DNA of 64,000 bases from Phytoactinopolyspora halotolerans (GCF_010550675.1 NZ_JAAGOA010000021.1:1-64000), one strand, 5' to 3'; counted from the stretch's first letter, positions 36,671 through 46,489 are shown. Notes: generated by a model not told the origin, from the letters alone. Numbers and translations are program-made.

Positions 36671-37237
36671 TTATGACGCCGCGCCCAACTCCTCGCGCTG
36701 CTGGGCCATGTAAGCCGCGCGGAGCGCCCGACGTGCGCGGGTCGCCAAGCTGGAGACGGCGTTGGCGGTCATCGACATCGCGGGCGCCAGCTCGGACGGG
36801 GAATAGCGGTCGACGTCGATCAGCCACAGCACGTGCCGCCACCGCGGCGGCAGGCTTGCCCAGGCCGCGTTGACTAAGTCGGCTTGGTGCTCGTTGGTCG
36901 GCGCCGTGGCCTGGTCATCCCAGGCGGTGAAGTCATCGATGCAGACCGTGCGGCCTTGAACGGCCGATTGCCGGTATGCGAGCCGCTTCACGGTCGAGAC
37001 GACATACCCTCCGAACGAGTCCGTCGGTCCATGTCCGGAACGTACTGCTTTGAGTACCAGATAGAACGCCTCCTGTACGAGGTCGTCGGCGACGTGAATA
37101 TCGCGGACTATTCGATACGCCACCCGACGTGCGATTGGCGCCACATTTCGGTACAGCTCTACGAATGCACTCTCGTCGCCGCTTCTCGCCCTGCTGAGCA
37201 GAGCTGAGGTGTCGTCGATTTCCACCCTACTGATCAC
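36671..37237 (-). CDS. ECF-type RNA polymerase sigma factor (paralogue 2)
   Basis: 188 residues from GTG 37237, chosen because it aligns with the start of the paralogue at 195-839; the frame is open to 37333. Region 2 holds DDLVQEAFYLVLKAV and region 4 SMTANAVSSLATRARRAL. There is no extended C-terminal domain and no adjacent anti-sigma factor. It lies between LAL regulator 2 and the sugar ABC operon. It is a candidate reader of the TGA...CGTGCG promoters in this window, but paralogue 1 is an equal candidate. Confidence 0.85.
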   Translation of the reverse strand: MISRVEIDDTSALLSRARSGDESAFVELYRNVAPIARRVAYRIVRDIHVADDLVQEAFYLVLKAVRSGHGPTDSFGGYVVSTVKRLAYRQSAVQGRTVCIDDFTAWDDQATAPTNEHQADLVNAAWASLPPRWRHVLWLIDVDRYSPSELAPAMSMTANAVSSLATRARRALRAAYMAQQREELGAAS

Positions 37238-37306
37238 GGAGCCGACGTTGCCGGTGTGGGAAATACGACCGCGTCGCGGAGATCCACATTTCCCTGCCGG
37301 CCGCCT

Positions 37307-37323
37307 TACGTACGTACTACGTG
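37307..37323 (-). promoter_or_regulatory. shared upstream motif of ECF sigma gene 2
   Basis: Minus strand CACGTA-N5-TACGTA, ~70 nt before the start codon at 37237. It matches in sequence and distance the site at 908-925. Confidence 0.45.
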
Positions 37324-37563
37324 ATACCGACAATCGGCGCTACTTAGGCTATATGCGCAAAGAGATTAATAGACATTAAATAGTCCGAAATGCCACGGGC
37401 TGGGCTGTAACTGCCCGAGTCGTGATGGTGTTCCGGTCCGGCCGGTATGCGCCCGCGTGGCGTGCGTGATATGTGTGAGGACGGCTCGTTGCGGTGCGAC
37501 GGCCGTCGGTGGGGCGCATGCTCGGATCACCGCGCTGCGTAGGCAATTTGTGGGAGGGGACCG

Positions 37564-38877
37564 GTGGGTAGGCCGCGGATCATGATCACTGCCTCGGCGG
37601 CGCTCGCCGTCGCCCTGGCCGGGTGTGGCGGCGATGACAATGCCGGCGCGGCTTCAGCGCGGATCACCTACTGGGCGGTGAGCATGTCCTCGTCGATCGA
37701 GGAGGCCGACCTTCTCGAGCCGCTGCTCGACACGTTCACCGAGGAGACGGGCGTCGAGGTGGAACTCGAGGTGGTCCCCTGGGATGGCCTTTGGAACCGG
37801 ATCCTCACCGCCGTCAGCAGCGGGCAGGGGCCGGACGTGCTCGACGTCGGCAACACGTGGTCGGCATCACTGCAGGCCACTGGGGGTTTTGTGGAGTTCG
37901 GCGAGGACGCGATGGAGGCCATCGGCGGCACGGACAAGTTCATCCCGGCCAGCCTTGCCGCTACCGGCGCGGACGGTCTGCCTCCGGCGACGATTCCGCT
38001 GTACGGCCAGGCGTACGGGCTGTACTACAACACCCAGATCTTCGCCGAGGCGGGCATCACCGAACCGCCCGCGACGTGGGAGGAGCTGGTCGACGTCGGC
38101 CGGCGGCTCACGGTGGACACCGACGGCGACGGCGACATCGACCAGTGGGGCCTATCCATCCTGGGCGGTTCCGCAGGGGTCGGCTCGCACCTCGCGTTCA
38201 TTCTGGGGCGGCAGGAGGGTGGCACGCTCTTCGACGACTCCGGAGGACCGACGTTCGACAGCGACGAACAGGTCGCCGCGGTGCGACGGTACATCGATCT
38301 GATGGAGTCCGACCGGATCGTGTCCCCGAGCGACGCCGAATCGACCATGACCGAGGCGCTCAGCAAGCTCGCCGACGGGCGCGCCGCGATGGCGTTCGGC
38401 CAGGCGACGACGCGTCAGGCGCTGGCGTCGCTGGAGTTCGACGACTACGGCGTCACACGTATACCGGGTCCGGCCGATCCGCCGACGGGTGGGAGCGATA
38501 TCGGGTCGATGGTGGCCGGCACCAACATCGCCGTGATGAACAGCTCCGAACACGTGGACGAGGCGCTGTCGCTGGTCGGGTTCCTGACCGACGAGCACGC
38601 CCAGGTGACCCTGAACGAGGCGTACGGGACGCTGCCGGTGATCGAGGGCGCCTACCAGGACGAGGCCTTCGACGACGACGGCCTGCAGACGCTGGGTACC
38701 AACCTGCGTGACTTCGCCGAGCCCTTTCCGCAGGTGCCGGAGGTCGCGCAGATGGAGACACTGGTGGGCGGCGCGGTGAAGGAGCTCTTCGCGCAGGCGG
38801 CGACCGGCACGGTGACAGAGGAGGACATCCGCGCTGCTCTCTCCGAAGCCGACAGCCAGATGGAAGCGGCCGGATGA
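37564..38877 (+). CDS. sugar ABC transporter substrate-binding lipoprotein
   Basis: 437 residues. Lipoprotein signal with LAGC (Cys 21). The mature part is a family 1 extracellular solute-binding protein: VEVELEVVPWDGLWNRIL (~60-77), GPDVLDVGNTWSA, a YGLYYNTQIF hinge segment and DTDGDGDIDQWGL. It delivers a sugar or oligosaccharide to the two permeases downstream. GTG start, with GGGAGGGGA just upstream at 37552-37560. Between it and the permease gene is a 23-bp inverted repeat that may keep this gene's mRNA more abundant. The sugar cannot be told from sequence. Confidence 0.9.
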   Translation: MGRPRIMITASAALAVALAGCGGDDNAGAASARITYWAVSMSSSIEEADLLEPLLDTFTEETGVEVELEVVPWDGLWNRILTAVSSGQGPDVLDVGNTWSASLQATGGFVEFGEDAMEAIGGTDKFIPASLAATGADGLPPATIPLYGQAYGLYYNTQIFAEAGITEPPATWEELVDVGRRLTVDTDGDGDIDQWGLSILGGSAGVGSHLAFILGRQEGGTLFDDSGGPTFDSDEQVAAVRRYIDLMESDRIVSPSDAESTMTEALSKLADGRAAMAFGQATTRQALASLEFDDYGVTRIPGPADPPTGGSDIGSMVAGTNIAVMNSSEHVDEALSLVGFLTDEHAQVTLNEAYGTLPVIEGAYQDEAFDDDGLQTLGTNLRDFAEPFPQVPEVAQMETLVGGAVKELFAQAATGTVTEEDIRAALSEADSQMEAAG

Positions 38878-38920
38878 ACCGCCGGATGGAGGCCGCCGGA
38901 TGAACCTCCGCGCCGAGCCG

Positions 38921-39017
38921 GTGGGGCGGGAGACTTCCCGGCCTCGCCCGCGGTCTCGCTCGTTCCTCGCTCGCCGATGCCCGAGCCAAACCCTGGCCGG
39001 GAATTCTCCCGCCCCAC
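38921..39017 (+). repeat. long inverted repeat between binding-protein and permease genes
   Basis: Arms 38921-38943 and 38995-39017 pair over 23 nt with one mismatch (left arm begins GTGGGGCGGGAGACTTCCCG). The loop is 51 nt. It stands inside the operon, 43 nt after the binding-protein stop and 21 nt before the permease start. Confidence 0.7.
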
Positions 39018-39038
39018 CTTTCGTATGAGTGTCGCGGC

Positions 39039-40019
39039 ATGAACGTCGGTAGTACCCGACGCGGGGGCAGCGTACGTGCCGGTCTGTCGATGGGGCGGGA
39101 GAGTACGCGCGCGAACCGCCGCCGCGGGCGGCTGCTGCCGTATGCGCTGATCCTGCCGGCCGTGCTCCTGGAGACCGTGGTGCATCTGGGGCCGATCCTG
39201 GCCGGGATCTGGACCAGCCTCACCCGCCTGACGCAGCTGAACATCCGGGACTGGACCGGGGCGCCGGTGGTGTGGTGGGACAACTATCGCAGCGGTCTGG
39301 ATCCGAGCGGTCCGATCGGGGGTGTCCTATGGGAGACCTTTCTGCGGACCGTCGCCTTCACCGTGCTGGTGGTGGCCGCCTCGTGGGCGCTGGGAATGAT
39401 GGCGGCATATCTGGTGAACACCGAGTTCCGCGGGCGTGCGGCGTTCCGGGCGCTCTTTCTGGTGCCGTTCGCCATGCCGACGTTCGTCACCGTCATCGGA
39501 TGGTCGTTCGTCTTCGACCGCGACGACGGCGCGCTCAACCACCTGCTCGTGGACCAGACGGGCGTGCTCGACGAGCGGCCGTTCTGGCTGATCGGCGGCA
39601 ACGCGTTCTGGGCCATGGTGGTGGTCGCCGCCTGGCGGCTCTGGCCGTTCGCATTCCTCATGCTGCTGGCGGCGCTGCGGAACGTGCCCGGCGAGCTGTA
39701 TGAGGCCGGCGTGCTCGACGGGGCGTCGCGATGGCAGCAGTTCCGCCGGATCACCCTGCCGGTGATCCGGCCGGTGAACGCGGTGGTAATCCTGATCATG
39801 GGGCTGTGGTCGTTCAACGAGTTCACCGTGCCGTACGTCTTGTTCGGTCCGCAGCCACCCGAATCGGCGACCCTGCTGGCCTCGCTGATCTACGAGCACT
39901 CGTTCGTGAATTTCAACATGGGTCTGGGTTCGGCGATGAACGTGCTGGTCCTGCTGTTCCTGATGGGCGTGTCGGTCTGGTATGTCCGGACGTTCCTGCC
40001 CAGGACGCACGATGCGTGA
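39039..40019 (+). CDS. sugar ABC transporter permease, MalF/UgpA type
   Basis: 326 residues with six predicted membrane helices. The first (~30-55) follows a basic N-terminus (RANRRRGRLLPYALILPA). The EAA loop that contacts the ATPase reads YEAGVLDGASRWQQFRRITL (~223-242). It works with the next gene as a heterodimeric channel. The stop overlaps the next start (ATGCGTGA). The operon has no ATPase, so a shared MsiK-like ATPase encoded elsewhere is expected, as in other actinomycetes. Confidence 0.9.
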   Translation: MNVGSTRRGGSVRAGLSMGRESTRANRRRGRLLPYALILPAVLLETVVHLGPILAGIWTSLTRLTQLNIRDWTGAPVVWWDNYRSGLDPSGPIGGVLWETFLRTVAFTVLVVAASWALGMMAAYLVNTEFRGRAAFRALFLVPFAMPTFVTVIGWSFVFDRDDGALNHLLVDQTGVLDERPFWLIGGNAFWAMVVVAAWRLWPFAFLMLLAALRNVPGELYEAGVLDGASRWQQFRRITLPVIRPVNAVVILIMGLWSFNEFTVPYVLFGPQPPESATLLASLIYEHSFVNFNMGLGSAMNVLVLLFLMGVSVWYVRTFLPRTHDA

Positions 40020-40851
40020 GGGCCCAGCCTTTCGATGGTTCCGGCGTGCCGGTCTGACCTTCTTGACGCTGTTCACGGTGCTTCCGCTCTACGTCGTCGT
40101 GTCGTCGTCGATCAAGCCACTCGCGGACGTCGAAGGAACGTTCAGCTGGATACCGGAACGGGTGACCCTGGCCCCGTACCTCGATGCGTGGACGACCGTG
40201 CCGCTGGCGCGCTACGTGGCGAACACGCTCGTGGTGTCCCTGGCCTCCGCAGCGCTGTCGCTACCCGTCGCCGTGCTCGCGGCGTACGCGCTGGCACGGT
40301 TCGCCTTCGCCGGCCGGCGTGCGTTCCGGCTCGTGGTGCTGTCGACGCAGATGGTGCCCGGGATACTGTTCCTGGTGCCGCTGTTCCTGCTCTTCACGCA
40401 GGTGCACGCCTGGTTCGGCGTCGAGCTGGTCGGCTCCCGCCCCGGGCTGGTCATCACCTTCCTGACGTTCTCGCTGCCGTTGTCCATCTGGATGCTCACC
40501 GGGTACCTCGCCGGGTTGCCGCGCGAGATCGAGGAGGCCGCGATGGTCGACGGGCTCGGCTACGTCGGCGTCGTGTGGCGGATCGTGGTACCGCTGGCCA
40601 CTCCGGCGATCGTCGCCGTCGGCGTCTTCGCCTTCATCATCGGATGGGGCGAGGTGCTGTTCGCCTCGGTGCTCACCGACTCGGAGACCCGCACGCTGTC
40701 GATCGGGCTGCGCGGGTTCGCATCCGAGTCGACCGTGCAGTGGAATCAGCTGATGGCCGCGGCCGTGCTGGCGTCGCTGCCGGTGGTCCTGGGCTTTCTG
40801 CTGCTGCAGCGGCACCTGATGCGCGGACTCGCCTCCGGCCTCGCCCCATAG
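40012..40851 (+). CDS. sugar ABC transporter permease, MalG/UgpE type
   Basis: 279 residues from ATG 40012, which overlaps the upstream stop by 8 bp; the frame is open to 39982 but that start is less likely. Six membrane helices. The EAA motif reads EEAAMVDGLGYVGVVWRIVV (~180-199). It ends only 11 bp from the end of the convergent MalT-like regulator gene. Confidence 0.9.
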   Translation: MREGPAFRWFRRAGLTFLTLFTVLPLYVVVSSSIKPLADVEGTFSWIPERVTLAPYLDAWTTVPLARYVANTLVVSLASAALSLPVAVLAAYALARFAFAGRRAFRLVVLSTQMVPGILFLVPLFLLFTQVHAWFGVELVGSRPGLVITFLTFSLPLSIWMLTGYLAGLPREIEEAAMVDGLGYVGVVWRIVVPLATPAIVAVGVFAFIIGWGEVLFASVLTDSETRTLSIGLRGFASESTVQWNQLMAAAVLASLPVVLGFLLLQRHLMRGLASGLAP

Positions 40852-40862
40852 GTTCCGCGTGG

Positions 40863-43349
40863 CTAGGCCGGGAGCATGCCGAGGGCCCGGGCCACATTCA
40901 CCGCCTCGTGCCGGTCGCGGACACCCAGCTTGCGGTACAGCCCGCGTGCCACGGTCTTGAGCGTGTTACCGGAAACGTAGAGGCTCTTCGCGATGGCGGC
41001 GAGCGTCTCCGGCCCGGACAGGGCGGTCAGCACGTCGGTCTCACGGTCGGTCAGGCTGGGCGGCCCGTCGACGTTGGCGCGCGCCAGCACGGCCGTCTCC
41101 ACTCCCAGCCTGACCAAGGCGCTGGTGGGCGACGGGCTGAGCCGGCCGGTGACCACGGCGTCGCTGAGGAGCGGCAGCTGCAGTATCGGTCGGCGCGCAC
41201 CGGTGAACTCCAGCAATGCCAGCATCCGATAGAAGGGGTGCGACGCGTCCTCGCCCAGTTGCAGCGCGCACTCGGCCGCGAGAGCGTGGACGTCGGCACG
41301 GGCAGTGAGCGGCAGGCTCGCGTCGTCGTGATAGCCGGCCAGCTCGCGACGGGCGTCCAGCGGATTGCCCATGATGAGGTGGGCCCGGGCACGGGTGATG
41401 TGGACCAGATGCGCTTGTCCGGCGATGTCGCCCGGCCGGGCCAGCTCCTCCAGGGCGGCTTTCGGATCGTCCTGGACCAGGCGGGCGTGCGCCCGCGCGA
41501 TGGTGGCCAGGAAACGGTTGAAGGGCAGCCGGTTCGTCGCGTATCCCGCCTCGCAGAGGAGCAACGCCTGCTCCGCCGCCGACCGGTCACCGGTCAGCAG
41601 CCCGAGCGTGGACCACGCCGCCGCCAGTCGTGCGGCCGGCGGCTCGGCATCGATCTGCAGCGCCTCGTAGGCGTCGTGCAGGATCTCTCGCGAACGCCAC
41701 GCGCGGCCGTACTCGAGCTCGACCAGCCCGCGCGCGATCTGCGCGTGGTCGGTCCAGTTGGCGTGGGGCTGTTCGAGGGCACGAGCCCGCACGAGCGCCG
41801 ATTCTGCCGCGTCTTGCGCCACCTTCAGCTCACCGCGGAGGAACGACGTATAGGCCAGCGCCGCCTCGGCGTTCGCCGCGTACCACTCCGCCCGGTTGTT
41901 CTTCGCCGTCGACAGCGCCGAGTTCACCGCAGTGTCCGCCTCGTCGATACGGCCCGCCGCCAGCCTGGTCAAGCCGACTTGGAGCGTGAAATGGGATATG
42001 CGGTTGACCTGCTCGTGCCGCTGCTCGTCGGTGGCGGTGTCGAGATAGCCCCGGGCCGACCACTCCATCGCCTCGGCACGGTCGAGATCGCCGTGGAACC
42101 GCGCGAGCATCATGCTCAGCGAGTGATAGGACAGCAGCGGTCCGTTGAACGAGCCGCGATCGATGACGTCGGCGGCCTGGGCGAGCCGCAACTCGATGGT
42201 CGGCAGGTCCGCGGGGTGGCGCATGGCGTACACGGCGGACAGAAGCAGGAGGCTCGGGTCGTTCGCCAGCATCTCGTCGGTCACGGACGCGTGTGCCGTC
42301 CTGACCTTGACGTAGTCGCCGCGGGGTGCGACGTCATCGGTCCACCGCTCCCGGAGCACGTTGGCCACCACGTCGTCCAGGGACGCCTCGACCAGGTACG
42401 GCAGGGCCACAGTCGTCCGCCCGTCGGCGACCAGCAGCTGCACGGCCTTGGTGACCAGCTTTCCGCGTCGGCCCGGATGTCTCGCCTCGAGGTCGGTGAG
42501 GAGACCGTCCCGGAGGGGTTGCGGGAAACGCCAGTGGTCGTCCAGGTCGTCGTGGACGATCCAGCCGTGGCCGAACCACCTATCGAGGACGTCGACGGCG
42601 TCCACATCGGGACCGAACCGATCGTTCAGCAGCGTGGCAAGGACGGGCACGTCGAAGCGCGGTATCGCCGCCGCATCGGACAGCCTCTCCAGTTCCGCGT
42701 CGGGGATGGATCCGATCACGTCCTCTCGGACGAACCGGCCGAACAGCTCATGCAGGCGCCGGCGTGTCAGCGCGTCGCCGGTGCGCGGCGAGCGCAGCGC
42801 AGCGTCGACCATCGCCGGCCAGCCGTCCGTCACCCGGTACAGCTCAGCCACGTCGTCCGGGCCGATCTCGCGCCTGTACTTCGACGCCAGGGCACGCACC
42901 TCGTCGAGCGTGAACAGCATGTCCCCGGTGCTGACGACGCGTGCGTCGCCGTTCATCATCATCGCCGAGGTGACCGTGCCGAGCGCGCGGCGGGCGGCGA
43001 CGACGATCCGCGCACCGTGGGCGCGCCCGTACGCCACCACGGCGTCGAGCGCGTCCTCAGTGGCCTCGTCGGCGTCGTCGACGAGGATAAGACGCCGAGC
43101 CTTGCCGGCGTCCGACGGCAGGTCGTCCAGAACCGTCGTCGGATCGTCGTCAGCCGAGATCCGTATCACCACGCCGCCGGCCGCCCGCCGCGCAGCGGCG
43201 CCGAGCAGTACAGACTTCCCCAGACCGGCCGGCCCGTGCAGCACGGTGAGCGGCGCCGCGTCTGTTCCCACGATGCGTCGGAGCAGTCGTTGCCGGGCGA
43301 GCGTCTGTCGTGACGCCCACCCCTCTCCAGCAGGCCCGCTTCTGGCCAT
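40863..43349 (-). CDS. MalT-like LuxR family ATP-dependent regulator
   Basis: 828 residues. N-terminal NTPase with Walker A GPAGLGKS (39-46) and Walker B RLILVDDADE. TPR-like helical middle. A C-terminal LuxR HTH from ~765, with LTDRETDVLTAL and IAKSLYVSGNTLKTVARGLY. It lacks the YSGLHLVLS segment of the three LALs and so belongs to another subfamily, nearer MalT. The ATG start has GAGGGGTG upstream. It faces the sugar transporter operon tail to tail; regulation of that operon is likely by analogy but not shown. Confidence 0.88.
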   Translation of the reverse strand: MARSGPAGEGWASRQTLARQRLLRRIVGTDAAPLTVLHGPAGLGKSVLLGAAARRAAGGVVIRISADDDPTTVLDDLPSDAGKARRLILVDDADEATEDALDAVVAYGRAHGARIVVAARRALGTVTSAMMMNGDARVVSTGDMLFTLDEVRALASKYRREIGPDDVAELYRVTDGWPAMVDAALRSPRTGDALTRRRLHELFGRFVREDVIGSIPDAELERLSDAAAIPRFDVPVLATLLNDRFGPDVDAVDVLDRWFGHGWIVHDDLDDHWRFPQPLRDGLLTDLEARHPGRRGKLVTKAVQLLVADGRTTVALPYLVEASLDDVVANVLRERWTDDVAPRGDYVKVRTAHASVTDEMLANDPSLLLLSAVYAMRHPADLPTIELRLAQAADVIDRGSFNGPLLSYHSLSMMLARFHGDLDRAEAMEWSARGYLDTATDEQRHEQVNRISHFTLQVGLTRLAAGRIDEADTAVNSALSTAKNNRAEWYAANAEAALAYTSFLRGELKVAQDAAESALVRARALEQPHANWTDHAQIARGLVELEYGRAWRSREILHDAYEALQIDAEPPAARLAAAWSTLGLLTGDRSAAEQALLLCEAGYATNRLPFNRFLATIARAHARLVQDDPKAALEELARPGDIAGQAHLVHITRARAHLIMGNPLDARRELAGYHDDASLPLTARADVHALAAECALQLGEDASHPFYRMLALLEFTGARRPILQLPLLSDAVVTGRLSPSPTSALVRLGVETAVLARANVDGPPSLTDRETDVLTALSGPETLAAIAKSLYVSGNTLKTVARGLYRKLGVRDRHEAVNVARALGMLPA

Positions 43350-43581
43350 GGCACACCCCTCGTGTTCACCACCCCTGCAGCGCGCCGACGACGTTCACGG
43401 TCCCCACCTGTCGGCGGCGGCTCGTTCGATTCTCTCACGACGCGACCCACCCATCACCCCTCAAATCACCCCACCGCATGCGTCATGTGGCAGACCGGGT
43501 CCCGTCGTGGTGTGTGTCATAGAGCACATGTGGGGGACGGGCGCGGTCATCGGGGGCGACCCGCGTGAAGAGGGGCCTTGA

Positions 43582-46401
43582 ATGCGGACTGGACGATCAG
43601 GCGAGTGGAACGGGAACGCATGGACGGCCGGCATCATCGGCCATGAACTGGAGCGAACACGGTTACGTGACCTCGTCGCCGCGCTCGCGGAGGGCGTCGG
43701 CGGCGCGATTCTGGTCTCCGGCCGGGCGGGAACCGGCAAGAGCGAGCTGGTGCGGTACGTGCAGGCGTTCGCGAGCGCACGACCGGCACCGAAGGACTCA
43801 GGAATCACGCTCGCGCATGTGGTGGGCGCGGAGTCGGAACGGGCATGGGCGTATTCCGGACTGCATCTGGTGCTCTCCGGCGTCATCGGCGCGCTTGACG
43901 TGGAGCGCCTGCGGCAGATGGCTCCGCGGGTGGACGCCTTGCTCGCCAGGTTGAACGACCAGAGCGCGAGCTACGACGTGGCACGGCAGGTGCAGGGCCT
44001 GATCGCCGGAGTGGACACGCCGATGCTGCTGACCGTGGACGACGCACATCTGCTGGATGTGTGGTCGCAGGAGGTGCTGGGTTTCGTGGCCCGGCGGTTG
44101 CGGTCGGTGCCGGTGCTCATGCTGGTGACGGCGGACGGGTCCGAGGACATGGCGCCGTTCAACGGGCTGGCGGCGGTCACTCTGGACGACCTGTCGCCGT
44201 CGGATGCGATCCGGCTGATTCATCGTGCGGTGGGGCCGCACGTGTCGTCCCGGGCGGCGGAGTCGATCGTCGAACGCGTGGGCGGCAACCCGGGTGCGCT
44301 CCTGGATGTCGTGCACCGGATACCGCATGACCAGCTCACCGGATCCGTTCCGCTCGACCGACACCTGCCCAGGTCGCCGGTCCTGCTGGCGCACCGCCGG
44401 CACGAGCTCGACGGCCTCGAACCCGCGCAGCGACACGCTCTGCTGCTGGCCGAGGCGAGCGAGGACCGCACGCTCGCTCCGGTGCTCAGCGCGTTGCGCG
44501 AGCACGGGGAGACGCTCGCCACATGGCTGCTGGACGAGCATGTGGTCGAGGCCGACGGCGACCACTATGCGCTGCGCCGGCCGGTGACGGCGTCCGTCGT
44601 CTGGCAAGAGGCGACGTTCAGCGAGCGCTCCAGGGCACACCAGGCGCTCGCCGCCGCCTATGGGGAGCGGGATCCCGACCAGCGGTTGTGGCATCTGGCC
44701 CAGCTCCTGCACCACGGCGACGCGGAGCATGCGGCTGACCTCCAGCACGCGGCGGAGCGGGCCGTCGTCCGCGGGGAACTGGCCCGGGCGCTGTCCTTCG
44801 CGCGGGAGGCCGTCCGCCTGACCGATGAGGTCTCCGCGCGGGTGGAACGGTTGCTGCTCCTCGGGCGGCTGTGCCTGCTGAGCGGTTGCTTCGGCGAAGT
44901 GATCGGGATCGCACAGGAGCGATTCCGGCTGGACACCACCGCGCCGCAGCGGGCCGATCTGGCCCTGCTCGAGGCACGTGCGCGCTGCCTGCTCGACGGC
45001 GATGTGGCCGCCGGCCTGATCACCAGGCACGCCGAGGAACTGGCCGACGACGATCCGAACCGAGCGGCTCGGTTGAACCTGTTCGCCGTCAGTGCCTATG
45101 CCAGGAGGCTGGAGCAGGCGGAAGCGGATAGGTTCCTCGCCGTCGCCGAGCGATACGCCGCATACTTCGACGGCGCCACGCACCGCATGTACCGGCGCGC
45201 GTCGGCGTGCCTGGCGTCGATCAGCGGCGATCTCGGCCGAGCGCTGGACCTCATCGACGACGACATGGTGGCGTCGGACGTCTTCTCCGAGGCCGAGCAG
45301 CGCATCTGCCGCGCGTGGGTGCTGACGCGGGCGGAGCGGTTCGACGCGGCGCGGAGCCTGCTCGTCGCCGTCACCCGGGACCGGCGGCTGCGCGACTCGC
45401 CGTTGCTGATGGGCGAGGCGTATGCGGCGCTGGCGGTGCTGGAGACCCACGCCGGGCGCCCAGTGGCGGCGCGCGACGCCGGTACGCAGGGGCGGCGCCT
45501 CGGCGCCGGCGGCGTCTCGTCGGCGGTGCTGTCCGCGCACATGGTGCGCACGCATGCCCTGCTCGGTGACGAGGAGGCTGCGTGGGAGCGGCACCGGGAA
45601 GCGGCGGAGCGAGCGCGACGGCACAGCGACGGGTGGATCACGGCGGCACTTCAGGCCGAGGCCGGGAGTGTGTTGCTCCTCGCGGGCCGATACGAGGAGT
45701 CCGTCGCGACGCTGGAGCGCGCTCGACGGGTGGCACTGGAACACAGCGATCCGTCGATCCTCGCGGTCGAGCCTGACTACATCGAGGCGTGCGTGCATGC
45801 CGGTGATCTGGACCGTGCCGAGGATGCCTTGGCCGAGTACGAGGGGCGAGTGCTGAAGACGCCGACGGTGTGGGCTCAGCACACCCTGGCCCGGTGCCGT
45901 GCATTGGTGGCCGAGGGGGAAGAGTCGGTCGAGCTGTTCAAGGTCGCGCTGGAGACGGGGGTCGAGGACACCTCGCCGGTGGAGGTGGCCAGGACGATGC
46001 TCTGTCTGGGGGACCGGCTGCGCCGGATGCGCCACCGGGCCGAGTCCGCGGGGTGGTTGCGGCGGGCGCGGGTACTGGCCCAGGAATGCGGTGCCGCTGC
46101 GCTGGCCGAGCTCGCCGATCGGGAGCTGTACGCATCGGGACACCACTCGTCTCCGTCGGAGGTGACGTGGGACGCGTATGAGGATCGTCTGACGCCGGCC
46201 GAGCGTCGTGTCTCCGAGTTGGTGGCCGCGGGCAGGCGCAACCGGGAGATCGCCACTGACCTGTACGTGTCGGTACGTACCGTGGAGGCCCACCTCAGCC
46301 GCATCTACCGGAAGGTGGGTGTGCGCTCGCGGGCCGAGCTGGCGAGCCTGGTCAGCATGGCCAGGGACGAGCTGGACGACCGGCGCCGACCCGGCGACTG
46401 A
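43582..46401 (+). CDS. LuxR family large ATP-binding regulator (LAL), copy 3
   Basis: 939 residues from ATG 43582, with GAGGGG at 43570-43575. Walker A GRAGTGKS (~47-54), the segment ERAWAYSGLHLVLSGVIG, Walker B LLTVDDAHLLD, TPR-like middle and LuxR HTH at ~871-925 (RRNREIATDLYVSVRTVEAH). It is divergent from the MalT-like gene and lies 195 bp upstream of the epimerase-like gene, so it is a positional candidate to control the 46.6-51.1 kb surface-glycan cluster. Confidence 0.9.
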   Translation: MRTGRSGEWNGNAWTAGIIGHELERTRLRDLVAALAEGVGGAILVSGRAGTGKSELVRYVQAFASARPAPKDSGITLAHVVGAESERAWAYSGLHLVLSGVIGALDVERLRQMAPRVDALLARLNDQSASYDVARQVQGLIAGVDTPMLLTVDDAHLLDVWSQEVLGFVARRLRSVPVLMLVTADGSEDMAPFNGLAAVTLDDLSPSDAIRLIHRAVGPHVSSRAAESIVERVGGNPGALLDVVHRIPHDQLTGSVPLDRHLPRSPVLLAHRRHELDGLEPAQRHALLLAEASEDRTLAPVLSALREHGETLATWLLDEHVVEADGDHYALRRPVTASVVWQEATFSERSRAHQALAAAYGERDPDQRLWHLAQLLHHGDAEHAADLQHAAERAVVRGELARALSFAREAVRLTDEVSARVERLLLLGRLCLLSGCFGEVIGIAQERFRLDTTAPQRADLALLEARARCLLDGDVAAGLITRHAEELADDDPNRAARLNLFAVSAYARRLEQAEADRFLAVAERYAAYFDGATHRMYRRASACLASISGDLGRALDLIDDDMVASDVFSEAEQRICRAWVLTRAERFDAARSLLVAVTRDRRLRDSPLLMGEAYAALAVLETHAGRPVAARDAGTQGRRLGAGGVSSAVLSAHMVRTHALLGDEEAAWERHREAAERARRHSDGWITAALQAEAGSVLLLAGRYEESVATLERARRVALEHSDPSILAVEPDYIEACVHAGDLDRAEDALAEYEGRVLKTPTVWAQHTLARCRALVAEGEESVELFKVALETGVEDTSPVEVARTMLCLGDRLRRMRHRAESAGWLRRARVLAQECGAAALAELADRELYASGHHSSPSEVTWDAYEDRLTPAERRVSELVAAGRRNREIATDLYVSVRTVEAHLSRIYRKVGVRSRAELASLVSMARDELDDRRRPGD

Positions 46402-46460
46402 CCGAGCCCGTCCGACCGCGCGGGAGGACGGTCGCCGATAGCGCATGCGTGCGGCGAATG

Positions 46461-46489
46461 TGAAGCACGTCACTCTGTCTGATCGTGCG
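46461..46489 (+). promoter_or_regulatory. candidate ECF-type promoter of epimerase-like gene 1
   Basis: TGAAGC, 17 nt, CGTGCG with ACGTCAC core. It lies just after the LAL gene and about 105 nt before ATG 46596. It matches the sites before both giant surface-protein genes. Confidence 0.5.

Noticed and set aside
40035-43313. 1092-codon plus-strand frame opposite the MalT-like regulator
   Set aside because: It is the complement of a clear NTPase-LuxR protein and starts inside the permease gene.
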